In this document: positions 1-7,621 of the stretch, piece by piece
Layout: the number at the start of each line of letters is the position of its first letter
Position numbering within the stretch: the stretch's first letter is position 1
NCBI RefSeq assembly: GCF_019797745.1
Contig: NZ_VOSI01000003.1
Location: forward strand, 372,001 to 436,000
DNA length: 64,000 nucleotides
Reading direction: 5' to 3'
Source of the DNA: Edaphocola aurantiacus
Lineage (GTDB): Bacteria; Bacteroidota; Bacteroidia; Chitinophagales; Chitinophagaceae
Translations under genes and position numbers: made by a program
The notes under the pieces: model-generated
What the model was told of the DNA's origin: nothing
Seen by the model: only the letters and a program-made list of their open reading frames with translations
Database searches by the model: none

Positions 1-1751
1 ATATAAAAAGAGATAATTTTCCAAAGATCATTCACCAGAGCAGCGCTACCGGCATGCAGGCTATTCCTACAACCGGCGTCGCTCAGGGTATTGCCTATAT
101 TGAATCTCAGCAACTGAGAACCTTCGATACACCTCCTGTTGTGGTGTGTTCTTTCGGCGACGGCAGCGTTACCGAAGGTGAGGTAAGTGAGGCCTTCCAG
201 TTTGCGGCATTACATCAGCTGCCGGTTATATTCCTGGTACAGGACAATGACTGGGGTATATCTGTGTCCAGCGATGAGGCCAGAACAATGACGGCTTATG
301 AATTTATTGAAGGATTTAAAGGTATTGAACGCCTGACCGTAGACGGCAGCCAGTTCGAACCTTCATATAATACCATGAAGGAGGCCTTCGATTATGTACG
401 GGAGCAGCGTAAACCAATACTGGTGCATGCTACCGTGCCATTGATTGGTCACCATACTTCCGGTGTGCGCAGAGAATGGTATCGTACCGAAGATGACCTG
501 GAGAAACACCGCCTGGATGATCCGGGACCAAAACTGAAGCAACGCCTGATAGAACTGGGTGTAACGGTAGCGGAACTGGATAAGATCGAAGCAGAAGAAA
601 CTGAATTTATTGCAGCAGAATTTGACCGTGCTGTGAATGCACCTGATCCGGAACTGTCAACTGTTTCTGATCACGTATTTGCTCCGCTGGAGATCACTGA
701 AGAGCGCGGTACACGTGTACCTGAAGGTGGTGAAAAAGTAGTGATGGTAGATGCCGCACTGCATGCCATTGAAGAGGTAATGCGTAAGCACCCCGAAGCC
801 CTGTTTTACGGACAGGATGTGGGTGGCCGTATCGGCGGTGTATTCAGAGAGGCCGCAACACTGGCACAGAAATTCGGAGATGAGCGTGTATTTAATACCG
901 CTATCCAGGAGGCTTATATCATCGGTTCTACCGTAGGTATGAGTGCTGTGGGCCTGAAACCGATTGTAGAAGTACAGTTCGCCGATTATATTTATCCGGG
1001 TCTGAACCAGCTGGTAACAGAGATTTCTAAATCCTGCTACCTGAGCTGCGGTAAATTCCCGGTAAGCAACATCATCCGTGTGCCGATTGGTGCTTACGGT
1101 GGTGGTGGTCCTTATCACAGTGGTAGTGTGGAAAGTACACTGGCTACGATTAAAGGAATCAAGATTGCCTACCCATCCAATGCTGCTGACCTTAAAGGAT
1201 TGATGAAAGCTGCATTCTACGACAATAACCCTGTCGTAATGCTGGAACATAAAGGCCTGTACTGGAGCAAGGTTCCGGGTACAGAAGCTGCCAAAACGAT
1301 CGAACCTGCCGAGGATTACATCCTGCCGTTTGGTATTGGTAATGTAGTGTTGAAAGCAGATGAGGAGCAGGTTGATAACGGAGAGAGTGTATGTATCATT
1401 ACTTATGGTATGGGTGTACACTGGGCTACTGCAGCAGCTAAACAACATGTTGGTAAAGTAGAGGTGGTGGATCTGAGAACAATCTTCCCGCTGGATGAGG
1501 CACTGGTATATGAAACTGTGAAAAAACATGGTAAATGTATCGTCCTGACTGAAGAGCAGCTGAATAACTCATTTGCGGAAGCCCTGGCCGGACGCATTGC
1601 CCAGGAGTGTTTCCGTAACCTGGATGCCCCTGTACAAACCATCGGCGCCCTTAACCTGCCGGCTGTACCATTGAATGTGGGTCTGGAAGCTGAAATGCTG
1701 CCTAACGCGCAGAAAGTAGCGGATAAGATTGCGTATTTGCTGTCTTATTAG
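1..1751 (+). CDS. 2-oxoacid dehydrogenase E1, fused alpha/beta subunits (5' partial)
   Basis: The reading frame is open from base 3, so the gene enters from outside the window and its N-terminal part is missing. The visible product resembles thiamine-diphosphate-dependent E1 of branched-chain or other 2-oxoacid dehydrogenase complexes. The first ~200 residues are the end of the alpha (dehydrogenase E1) domain, with GDGSVTEGE and QDNDWGIS typical of the ThDP/Mg binding region. After a linker rich in Glu, the beta part (transketolase-like pyrimidine-binding, then C-terminal domain) starts near VMVDAALHAIEEV and includes GQDVGGRIGGVFR and YGGGGPYHSGS. Alpha and beta are fused in one chain, a common arrangement in Bacteroidota. 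Complex partners E2 and E3 are not in the window. Substrate (2-oxoisovalerate versus pyruvate) cannot be decided from this fragment. The gene ends 94 bp before rpmE2. Confidence 0.93.
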   Translation, partial: IKRDNFPKIIHQSSATGMQAIPTTGVAQGIAYIESQQLRTFDTPPVVVCSFGDGSVTEGEVSEAFQFAALHQLPVIFLVQDNDWGISVSSDEARTMTAYEFIEGFKGIERLTVDGSQFEPSYNTMKEAFDYVREQRKPILVHATVPLIGHHTSGVRREWYRTEDDLEKHRLDDPGPKLKQRLIELGVTVAELDKIEAEETEFIAAEFDRAVNAPDPELSTVSDHVFAPLEITEERGTRVPEGGEKVVMVDAALHAIEEVMRKHPEALFYGQDVGGRIGGVFREAATLAQKFGDERVFNTAIQEAYIIGSTVGMSAVGLKPIVEVQFADYIYPGLNQLVTEISKSCYLSCGKFPVSNIIRVPIGAYGGGGPYHSGSVESTLATIKGIKIAYPSNAADLKGLMKAAFYDNNPVVMLEHKGLYWSKVPGTEAAKTIEPAEDYILPFGIGNVVLKADEEQVDNGESVCIITYGMGVHWATAAAKQHVGKVEVVDLRTIFPLDEALVYETVKKHGKCIVLTEEQLNNSFAEALAGRIAQECFRNLDAPVQTIGALNLPAVPLNVGLEAEMLPNAQKVADKIAYLLSY

Positions 1752-1758
1752 AAAAATA

Positions 1759-1828
1759 TTTGTGTAAATAGGAATATTTATATAATTTTGCAATCTTAAT
1801 TGTACAATTGTATGGCTAGAAACCATAC
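1759..1828 (+). promoter_or_regulatory. rpmE2 promoter and leader hairpin
   Basis: A Bacteroidota-type promoter is visible: TTTG at 1759-1762, a 20-bp spacer and TAATTTTG at 1783-1790 (consensus TAnnTTTG). The ~50-nt leader that would follow holds a small palindrome AATTGTACAATT (1798-1809) and a hairpin GTATGG/CCATAC (1810-1828) just before the L31 start. L31 leaders regulate autogenously in other phyla; here that is only inference. Confidence 0.6.
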
Positions 1829-1845
1829 GCTAAATAAAAAATAAA

Positions 1846-2094
1846 ATGAAAAAAGGTACACATCCGGAAAATTATCGTTTCGTAGTCTTCAAAGATATGT
1901 CTAACGAGTCTACTTTCTTAACTAAATCAACTACTCATACTACTGAGACAATTACTTGGGAAGATGGTAAAGAATATCCGTTGATCAAAGTTGAGATCTC
2001 TAATACTTCTCACCCTTTCTACACTGGTAAATCAGTATTCGTAGATACAGCGGGTCGTATCGAAAAATTCAAAAAACGTTACGAGAAGAAATAA
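1846..2094 (+). CDS. rpmE2: 50S ribosomal protein L31, type B
   Basis: This 82-residue protein is ribosomal protein L31 of the B type. It starts [19 protein letters not shown] and ends in a basic tail (KFKKRYEKK). It has no cysteines, so it is the zinc-independent (C-minus) form that lacks the CXXC zinc ribbon. In many bacteria that form replaces the zinc-binding paralogue under zinc limitation; in Bacteroidota it is often the only L31, so no zinc regulation should be assumed. Length and ends match the family. The gene has its own promoter upstream and a strong terminator directly downstream, so it is monocistronic. Confidence 0.96.
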   Translation: MKKGTHPENYRFVVFKDMSNESTFLTKSTTHTTETITWEDGKEYPLIKVEISNTSHPFYTGKSVFVDTAGRIEKFKKRYEKK

Positions 2095-2110
2095 TTCAAT
2101 ATTTTTTGCA

Positions 2111-2143
2111 AAACTGCGGCCGAAAAACGGCCGCAGTTTTTTT
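2111..2143 (+). terminator. Rho-independent terminator of rpmE2
   Basis: Perfect stem AAACTGCGGCCG / CGGCCGCAGTTT with a short A-rich loop, followed by a T run, 17 bp after the rpmE2 stop. Confidence 0.9.
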
Positions 2144-2179
2144 ATGGGCTATATTTGCCATCGCAAATAACTTTACTTC

Positions 2180-2851
2180 ATGAGAAAAATTATACAACTG
2201 GCGCTCATTGTTTTATGCAGCATCATGTTCAGTTCCTGTTTTGAAACCGTTGAAGAGATTAACCTGAATAGTGATGGTAGCGGCCGCATGATCCTTACCC
2301 TGAATGTATCGCAGAGCAAGGCTAAGGTAGCCTCGCTGATGAAACTGAAAACAGTAAACGGATACAAAGTGCCCAGCCAGCAGGAAATTGTGGCCGAACT
2401 GAATAAAACCGCTGCAGCCTTAAGAAATATGCCGGGCATCAGCAATGTGAAAACCACTAATGATTTCTCTAATTACATTTTTACTGTCTCCTTCGACTTC
2501 AAAGAGGTATCTAATATCAATACCGCTTCAACAAAGATCCTGCAGCAGTATAAAATACCGGCATACAACATAGCCCGTTACCAGTATAACAAAGCGGCCA
2601 AAACATTTATCAAAACATACCAGCTGAACCCGGAAACGAAGAAGCAATATATGGACCTGAAACAGGAAGATAAAGAAGTGTTTAAGAATGCACTGTATAC
2701 CTCTGTATACAGATTTGATGCACCGGTAAAAGCTCAGACCAATAAAGAAGCCAAGCTATCCGGGTCTAAAAAAGCAGTTATGTTTCGTACCGCCATTACC
2801 AATATTGTCAACTACGGAACCTCCGTTAATAATACTATCATTTTACAATAA
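2180..2851 (+). CDS. Lipoprotein of unknown function
   Basis: The 223-residue product begins with a lipoprotein signal peptide: a basic start, a hydrophobic core and a lipobox MFSSC, so Cys20 would be the lipidated residue. The mature part reads like a surface-exposed beta/alpha domain with no motif I recognise. It is the first of three genes in the same direction (2180, 2861, 4984) with a 9-bp gap and then an overlap, which points to an operon and a common envelope role. A TATATTTG -7 box lies at 2150-2157, right behind the rpmE2 terminator. Function not assigned. Confidence 0.75.
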   Translation: MRKIIQLALIVLCSIMFSSCFETVEEINLNSDGSGRMILTLNVSQSKAKVASLMKLKTVNGYKVPSQQEIVAELNKTAAALRNMPGISNVKTTNDFSNYIFTVSFDFKEVSNINTASTKILQQYKIPAYNIARYQYNKAAKTFIKTYQLNPETKKQYMDLKQEDKEVFKNALYTSVYRFDAPVKAQTNKEAKLSGSKKAVMFRTAITNIVNYGTSVNNTIILQ

Positions 2852-2860
2852 TATCCCATC

Positions 2861-4990
2861 ATGAAAAAGATTACCTACCTGATTGCAATGGGTGCCTTAC
2901 TGCCCATCGCAGCCAACGCACAACAAAACGAAATACCTGCCCCGAAAAGAGCTGATTATGTTGTAGAGATCAACCTTCCCTATATATTTTCACAGACAGA
3001 TATACATCATATTGATCAGTCGGAGAGTGCCCGTTCTCTATACGAAGCCCTGTTCGATCTGAATCATAATTATGAATCAGACAAGGATATCACTCAGTCC
3101 GGTATCGACCATCAGCGCAAAGCTTATATGCACTTTGTGATGACGGACAGTGTAAACTATGAAGTGCGCCTGTTACCGATTGCCAATGTAGATCTGTTCA
3201 AAAAAGTAATGGATGTAAACGAGCGCAAGCAGTCTAAAGAAATAAACGGTGGCCGTATCTTCTTTATTAAAGACAGCGATAAAAGATTGTTTATAGCCAA
3301 CTCTGGTGCATACGGTATCTTAATTGATGGAAGTGAGCGCTACAGAGCATTTGAGGATAGTGTACGTGCAGCCCGTTATGGTATTACGCCGGTTGAGTAC
3401 AGTGATTACTATCTGAATGAAGACGAAGAGGTGACAGAAGCCACAGCAGTAGAGATCGCTCCACCACCACCGCCGCCACCTGTAGTACCGAAAAACAAAA
3501 AGAAACAAGGTGCCAAGACTGAAATGACAAAGGTTGTGGAAATTGCCCCACCTCCGCCACCACCACCGTCAAAAGTAGCAATAGTAACTTATGAAGGAAG
3601 TAAGGAAGAAGAGGCAGCAGAAGCTGTTGAAGCCGCTGCAGTGGCCGCATATGAGGATGCTGCAGCCGTAGCTGTAGCAGTAGATTCAGCTGCACCATAT
3701 CCTATGGAAGCGCCTATGGTTATCGAAAGCCCGGTAGCGTACAGCAGTAACTTTGACCAGGAGCGCTATAATGCAGACCGCGAAGTATATGAGCGCAAAG
3801 TAGATTCTGTAATGAATATCTGGCAGGAACAGTTCCTGGAAAATATGGTTATGGCCAATACAGGTACATACCAGCAGCTGAACTATTTCAAAGACCTGGA
3901 GCGTCCTAAAGCGAATAGTGCTTTTACTGTTTATATGAATGCTTCTGCCTCTCCGGTTACCTCCTGGATGGGATACTTTTACGGAGTAAACAGCTGGTTC
4001 AGAGAGCAGCATCAGGAACAGAAAACCAGTGAGGATAACTGGGTAATGTTGCAGCTTAATTTTGAAAGCAATGCCGTTAAAGTAAACGCGGTAACCCATA
4101 CCGATGAACGCAACGGAAAACGCATCAGCCGTATTTATAAACGCAAACTGAATCCGAAATTTGCCCGCTACATTAACAGCAGCAATGATATTGGTGTACT
4201 GGCTATGGCCTTCAATACACAGAATTACCTGGAAGAAATGCCGGGTATTGTAAAGGATGCCTTCAACCAGCTAAACACTTACGGAAGCCAGGAAGCAACC
4301 CTGCTGGCCGATGTATTCAGCCTGGTGGTCGATGAAAAAGCTATTGGCAAAGCCATCAGCGGTGATGCTGCTTTTGTGTTTACCAACATCAAGAAGAAGT
4401 CATACAAGACGATAGAATATATCTGGGATGAGGAAACTTATGCCTCTACAGAAAAAGAAGTGGAGCGCCAGGAGAACTTACCGAACTTCCTGCTGATGTT
4501 TACCACAAAAGATGATAATATATTCCATAAACTGCTGGACTATGCTACTGAAAAGAACCTGATGGTCCTGGAAAACGGGATTTATAAAATCAGTGATAAG
4601 AAAAGCTACGATCCATTTGATTACTACTGCCTGATCAAAGACGGTATTGTATTCATCGGTACCGATGCCGCAGAAATGCAGGCCATCAAAGACGGCGCAC
4701 AACGTGGCGGACTGACCAAAGCAGACAAGCGTTTACTGATGAAGCACAATGGATCGGGATGGTTCTATGCCAATAAACTGGTAGATAAGATCATGGAGGA
4801 AGAAGATGGTTCTATGCGTAAACTGCGCATGAATAAACTACTGAATAATGTAGGACAGATGCAGTTTGCCACAGAGAAAAACAAGAAAGGACGTGTAGAG
4901 GCCAATTATATCCTGAACATTCCGAATCAGCGTACAAACTCTCTGGAATACCTGATCTATTTACTGGATGATATGAGAAAGGCATGGTAA
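2861..4990 (+). CDS. Exported protein with duplicated proline-rich linker
   Basis: A 709-residue protein with a signal peptide (MKKITYLIAM..., cleavage after ANA-QQ). Residues ~200-300 form a low-complexity linker: two copies of an EIAPPPPPPP stretch separated by a Lys-rich segment, then a Glu/Ala-rich stretch. The flanking N- and C-terminal regions look folded, and the C-terminal half has the look of large periplasmic DUF4836-type proteins of Bacteroidota, but I cannot confirm that family by eye. It sits second in the three-gene operon; its stop overlaps the next start (ATGGTAA), so translation is probably coupled. Function unknown; the linker suggests spanning or reaching across the periplasm. 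Confidence 0.7.
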   Translation: MKKITYLIAMGALLPIAANAQQNEIPAPKRADYVVEINLPYIFSQTDIHHIDQSESARSLYEALFDLNHNYESDKDITQSGIDHQRKAYMHFVMTDSVNYEVRLLPIANVDLFKKVMDVNERKQSKEINGGRIFFIKDSDKRLFIANSGAYGILIDGSERYRAFEDSVRAARYGITPVEYSDYYLNEDEEVTEATAVEIAPPPPPPPVVPKNKKKQGAKTEMTKVVEIAPPPPPPPSKVAIVTYEGSKEEEAAEAVEAAAVAAYEDAAAVAVAVDSAAPYPMEAPMVIESPVAYSSNFDQERYNADREVYERKVDSVMNIWQEQFLENMVMANTGTYQQLNYFKDLERPKANSAFTVYMNASASPVTSWMGYFYGVNSWFREQHQEQKTSEDNWVMLQLNFESNAVKVNAVTHTDERNGKRISRIYKRKLNPKFARYINSSNDIGVLAMAFNTQNYLEEMPGIVKDAFNQLNTYGSQEATLLADVFSLVVDEKAIGKAISGDAAFVFTNIKKKSYKTIEYIWDEETYASTEKEVERQENLPNFLLMFTTKDDNIFHKLLDYATEKNLMVLENGIYKISDKKSYDPFDYYCLIKDGIVFIGTDAAEMQAIKDGAQRGGLTKADKRLLMKHNGSGWFYANKLVDKIMEEEDGSMRKLRMNKLLNNVGQMQFATEKNKKGRVEANYILNIPNQRTNSLEYLIYLLDDMRKAW

Positions 4991-6282
4991 AAAAGATTGT
5001 CATTTCCATTCTGGTTATTGCGGTATTGATTGCGGTAAGTGTATGGGGATTTATGTATTATAAACGGACACAGTCCTTTAATATTGCCGTCCCCACAACT
5101 GCGGTAAATGCCGTGCGTATTAATGTAGAACAGATCGGAATAGATCTCTTGCTTTCCGGAGGTGCTGAAACATCCGGACAAAAGAAAAGTGGGGAAAAGG
5201 AAAAATACGGATTGGAATTACCGTTTAATGTATTCCTGTTCGGACTTAAGGATATGCCTTCAGGTTTTATGCTGAGCCGCTGGGAAATCAGTAATAATGG
5301 CGATTTTCAGGCTTTTCTGAAAACCAGCTTTGATTACAGTAATGGCGTTTTTGTACATAAAAGCAAACTATTCTGTTGCATCTATAATGAAAAGACTGTT
5401 ATCCTGATGACGAGCACCCGGCCGGATGAGAAAATGATGGCCGCAGCAAAAGCATATTTGTCTGGATTAAATACAGTTGCTTTAGCAGATAATAGCAAAT
5501 GGAACAACTTGCGTAGTGCAACTGATGATATATCAATTGCCGGGGATATGGGCAGTGGATACCTTAATTTTGAAAAAGGACGTATCCGTACACACTGGAC
5601 GGATACAGATACCACAAAACGCAATACTGTCATCGCTGCGCCACAGGATAAGGCACTGGCCCTGCATTCTGGTGCTAATTTGGTAGCCGACCTGTCCGGT
5701 CTGCTCAAAGAACGTACCGATAGTGTGCATTGGGACCGGTTACAAACGGTATTTAGTAAAGGTTATACCCTGTATATCAAGGGGACAGAAAGCCAGCAGG
5801 AATCTGTAGTGACCTACGATTTTGATGATAATTTTGAAAAGGTTGCGAAGGTAAGTGTACATCAAAAGCAAGTGCCCGGCGTATACCTGCACACCACATT
5901 GGCCAGCCCGGAAAGCCTTACCATACTGCAACAGGAATCGGTAATTACTCCGCCGGATAGCATTTCTAAAAACATATTCCCTTTATTTGGCTTGCAATAT
6001 GCCGTACATAATGGAGAACAATTTCTGGTGAGCAGTAACATTTCCGCTGCAGATCTTAAACCGGAAACCGTTACCGATGGGGGATTGTATTTGTCCTTAT
6101 GGTGTAATGTAGACCAGTTGCGCAGTTTGCCTGTCTTTTCCGATGCAGCAGTTTACCTGAAGCCTTTTAAAACGCTGCAACTACAAGGCCGTAAAAACGG
6201 AAGTAAAAATAATTATGATGTAGAACTGATCTTTACCGATCAGCAAAAATATGCCTTAAAACAAGTACTGGACTTGTTTTAA
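4984..6282 (+). CDS. Membrane-anchored protein of unknown function
   Basis: A 432-residue protein with one N-terminal transmembrane segment (residues ~4-24, IVISILVIAVLIAVSVWGFM) and a large, presumably periplasmic, remainder without recognised catalytic motifs. The start ATG overlaps the preceding stop by 7 bases. Its 3' end overlaps the convergent mqnA gene by 4 bp (6279-6282). As the last gene of the lipoprotein/linker-protein operon it probably works with them at the cell envelope. I do not recognise the family; repeated short beta-strand patterns are all that can be seen. Confidence 0.65.
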   Translation: MVKKIVISILVIAVLIAVSVWGFMYYKRTQSFNIAVPTTAVNAVRINVEQIGIDLLLSGGAETSGQKKSGEKEKYGLELPFNVFLFGLKDMPSGFMLSRWEISNNGDFQAFLKTSFDYSNGVFVHKSKLFCCIYNEKTVILMTSTRPDEKMMAAAKAYLSGLNTVALADNSKWNNLRSATDDISIAGDMGSGYLNFEKGRIRTHWTDTDTTKRNTVIAAPQDKALALHSGANLVADLSGLLKERTDSVHWDRLQTVFSKGYTLYIKGTESQQESVVTYDFDDNFEKVAKVSVHQKQVPGVYLHTTLASPESLTILQQESVITPPDSISKNIFPLFGLQYAVHNGEQFLVSSNISAADLKPETVTDGGLYLSLWCNVDQLRSLPVFSDAAVYLKPFKTLQLQGRKNGSKNNYDVELIFTDQQKYALKQVLDLF

Positions 6283-7025
6283 GGCATTTCCTTTAAGTAT
6301 TGAAGAAATAACTCCAATCCTTTACGTTTATTATCATCCAGCTGATAGCGGATATTTTGTCTATAATAGGTATCCAGGCTATATTCCGGGAATGGATTTG
6401 CCGCGATCACCTCATCAATATGCTGCAGTCCCAAAGCATTTGCTTCACTGAACTCACGGATGAAATCTTCAGGAAGCGCCTTGTTGGCAATCCATGCCGC
6501 AAATACGAAGTCATAGCCGGTAAAGGCTTTCCAATGTTCTGCAAGGTCATAGATATAAGGGAAGTGGTGATTGGCTTTTAAGGCACGATCACCGATAATA
6601 ACTGCTGCTGTAGTACCTTGTACATGATCGATAAAATCTTCAGGTGCAGGTAGTATGACCACATCTTTTTTCCAGTGATGTTTTAATAAAATCTCTGCCA
6701 GTTTTACAGAAGTACGGGATTGGTAATCCATATAGATCTGTTCTACCTCTTCCAGCGGGCAATGACTGTAAATACATACCGAGGCAACCGGGCCGTCTGC
6801 AGCAATACAATAGTCGGTAACGATCTGTGCATCAGGGATAGTCAGGATAGCGGCAGTAGACACAAGGCCTATATCTGTAGTGTCGTTCTGTAATTGGGCA
6901 GCAATTTGCGAAGGGTAGGCAACATTCAGGTCTATGCGGGATAAGACAGGGTGGCGTTCAATGCCATATAATAGCGGTTTTGTATTCAGATAGCTTACCG
7001 CAGTAACTTTTATGTTCCGATTCAA
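6279..7025 (-). CDS. mqnA: Menaquinone biosynthesis protein MqnA (chorismate dehydratase)
   Basis: The 248-residue product resembles MqnA, which dehydrates chorismate to 3-enolpyruvylbenzoate in the first step of the futalosine route to menaquinone. It has the family start VTAVSYLNTKPLLYGIE, the segment DIGLVSTAAI and the periplasmic-binding-protein-like fold pattern (YMDYQSRTSVKLAEILL, IIGDRAL). The length is normal. The start is a TTG; no ATG lies in a better position, and a TAATTTTG -7 box is found shortly upstream on the minus strand. It is divergent from rnhA. Other mqn genes are not in this window. The 3' end overlaps the facing gene by 4 bp. Confidence 0.9.
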   Translation of the reverse strand: MNRNIKVTAVSYLNTKPLLYGIERHPVLSRIDLNVAYPSQIAAQLQNDTTDIGLVSTAAILTIPDAQIVTDYCIAADGPVASVCIYSHCPLEEVEQIYMDYQSRTSVKLAEILLKHHWKKDVVILPAPEDFIDHVQGTTAAVIIGDRALKANHHFPYIYDLAEHWKAFTGYDFVFAAWIANKALPEDFIREFSEANALGLQHIDEVIAANPFPEYSLDTYYRQNIRYQLDDNKRKGLELFLQYLKEMP

Positions 7026-7080
7026 AATTGTACTTTTGCCGCCAAAATTACCTTTAATTTACTAAACGCAACGCTTTAAT

Positions 7081-7545
7081 TTGTCATTAATCATCTACAC
7101 AGACGGCGCATCCAGAGGCAACCCGGGCAGGGGAGGATACGGTATTATTCTCCAATGGGGTTCAGTCAAAAAAGAACTGTCACAAGGCTATCGCCTGACC
7201 ACCAATAATCGCATGGAATTACTCGCGGTGATTGTAGCCATGGAGGTGCTTACCCGTCCCGGCCTGCAGATCATGGTCTATTCCGATTCTAAATATGTGA
7301 TTGACTCCGTTGAAAAAGGCTGGGTATTCGGCTGGGAGAAAAAAGGCTTTGAAGGAAAGAAAAACCCGGATCTGTGGCAGCGTTTTTTGAAGCTGTACCG
7401 TAAACATGAGGTAAGGTTCCATTGGGTAAAAGGCCATGCCGATAATCCATACAACAACCGCTGTGATGTATTGGCTACAACCGCTGCCGATGGCGGAAAC
7501 CTGCTGGTAGATGCAGTATATGAACAGGAGTTTTATGCAAAATAA
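7081..7545 (+). CDS. rnhA: Ribonuclease HI
   Basis: A 154-residue RNase HI that cuts the RNA strand of RNA:DNA hybrids. The catalytic carboxylates are visible: Asp in IYTDGASRGNPG, Glu in NNRMELLAV, Asp in VYSDSKYV and Asp in the C-terminal NNRCDVLA; the HWVKGHAD loop with its His is also present. The basic handle region (GWEKKGFEGKKNPDLW) is kept, as in E. coli RnhA. The gene begins with TTG in line with the family's N-terminus. It is divergent from mqnA with a 55-bp shared promoter region and ends in a very strong hairpin. Confidence 0.95.
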   Translation: MSLIIYTDGASRGNPGRGGYGIILQWGSVKKELSQGYRLTTNNRMELLAVIVAMEVLTRPGLQIMVYSDSKYVIDSVEKGWVFGWEKKGFEGKKNPDLWQRFLKLYRKHEVRFHWVKGHADNPYNNRCDVLATTAADGGNLLVDAVYEQEFYAK

Positions 7546-7554
7546 ACATCAATT

Positions 7555-7608
7555 TATTATTATAATAGAAGAGCCGGGCATATGCCCGGCTCTTCTATTA
7601 TAATAATA
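7555..7608. terminator. Bidirectional terminator (54-bp perfect palindrome)
   Basis: A perfect 54-bp palindrome centred between 7581 and 7582 (core GAGCCGGGCATATGCCCGGC). It lies between convergent rnhA and the porin gene; the A/T-rich outer arms supply a T run in both directions, so it serves both. Confidence 0.88.
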
Positions 7609-7621
7609 TTTCTTATTCACG

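Noticed and set aside
657-1529. Long minus-strand frame opposite the E1 gene
   Set aside because: Shadow of the strong codon pattern of the plus-strand E1 gene; Cys/His/Tyr-rich nonsense composition.
3384-3698. Leu-rich minus-strand frame opposite the proline linker
   Set aside because: Composition mirrors the repeated CCA/GCA codons of the plus-strand linker; not a gene.
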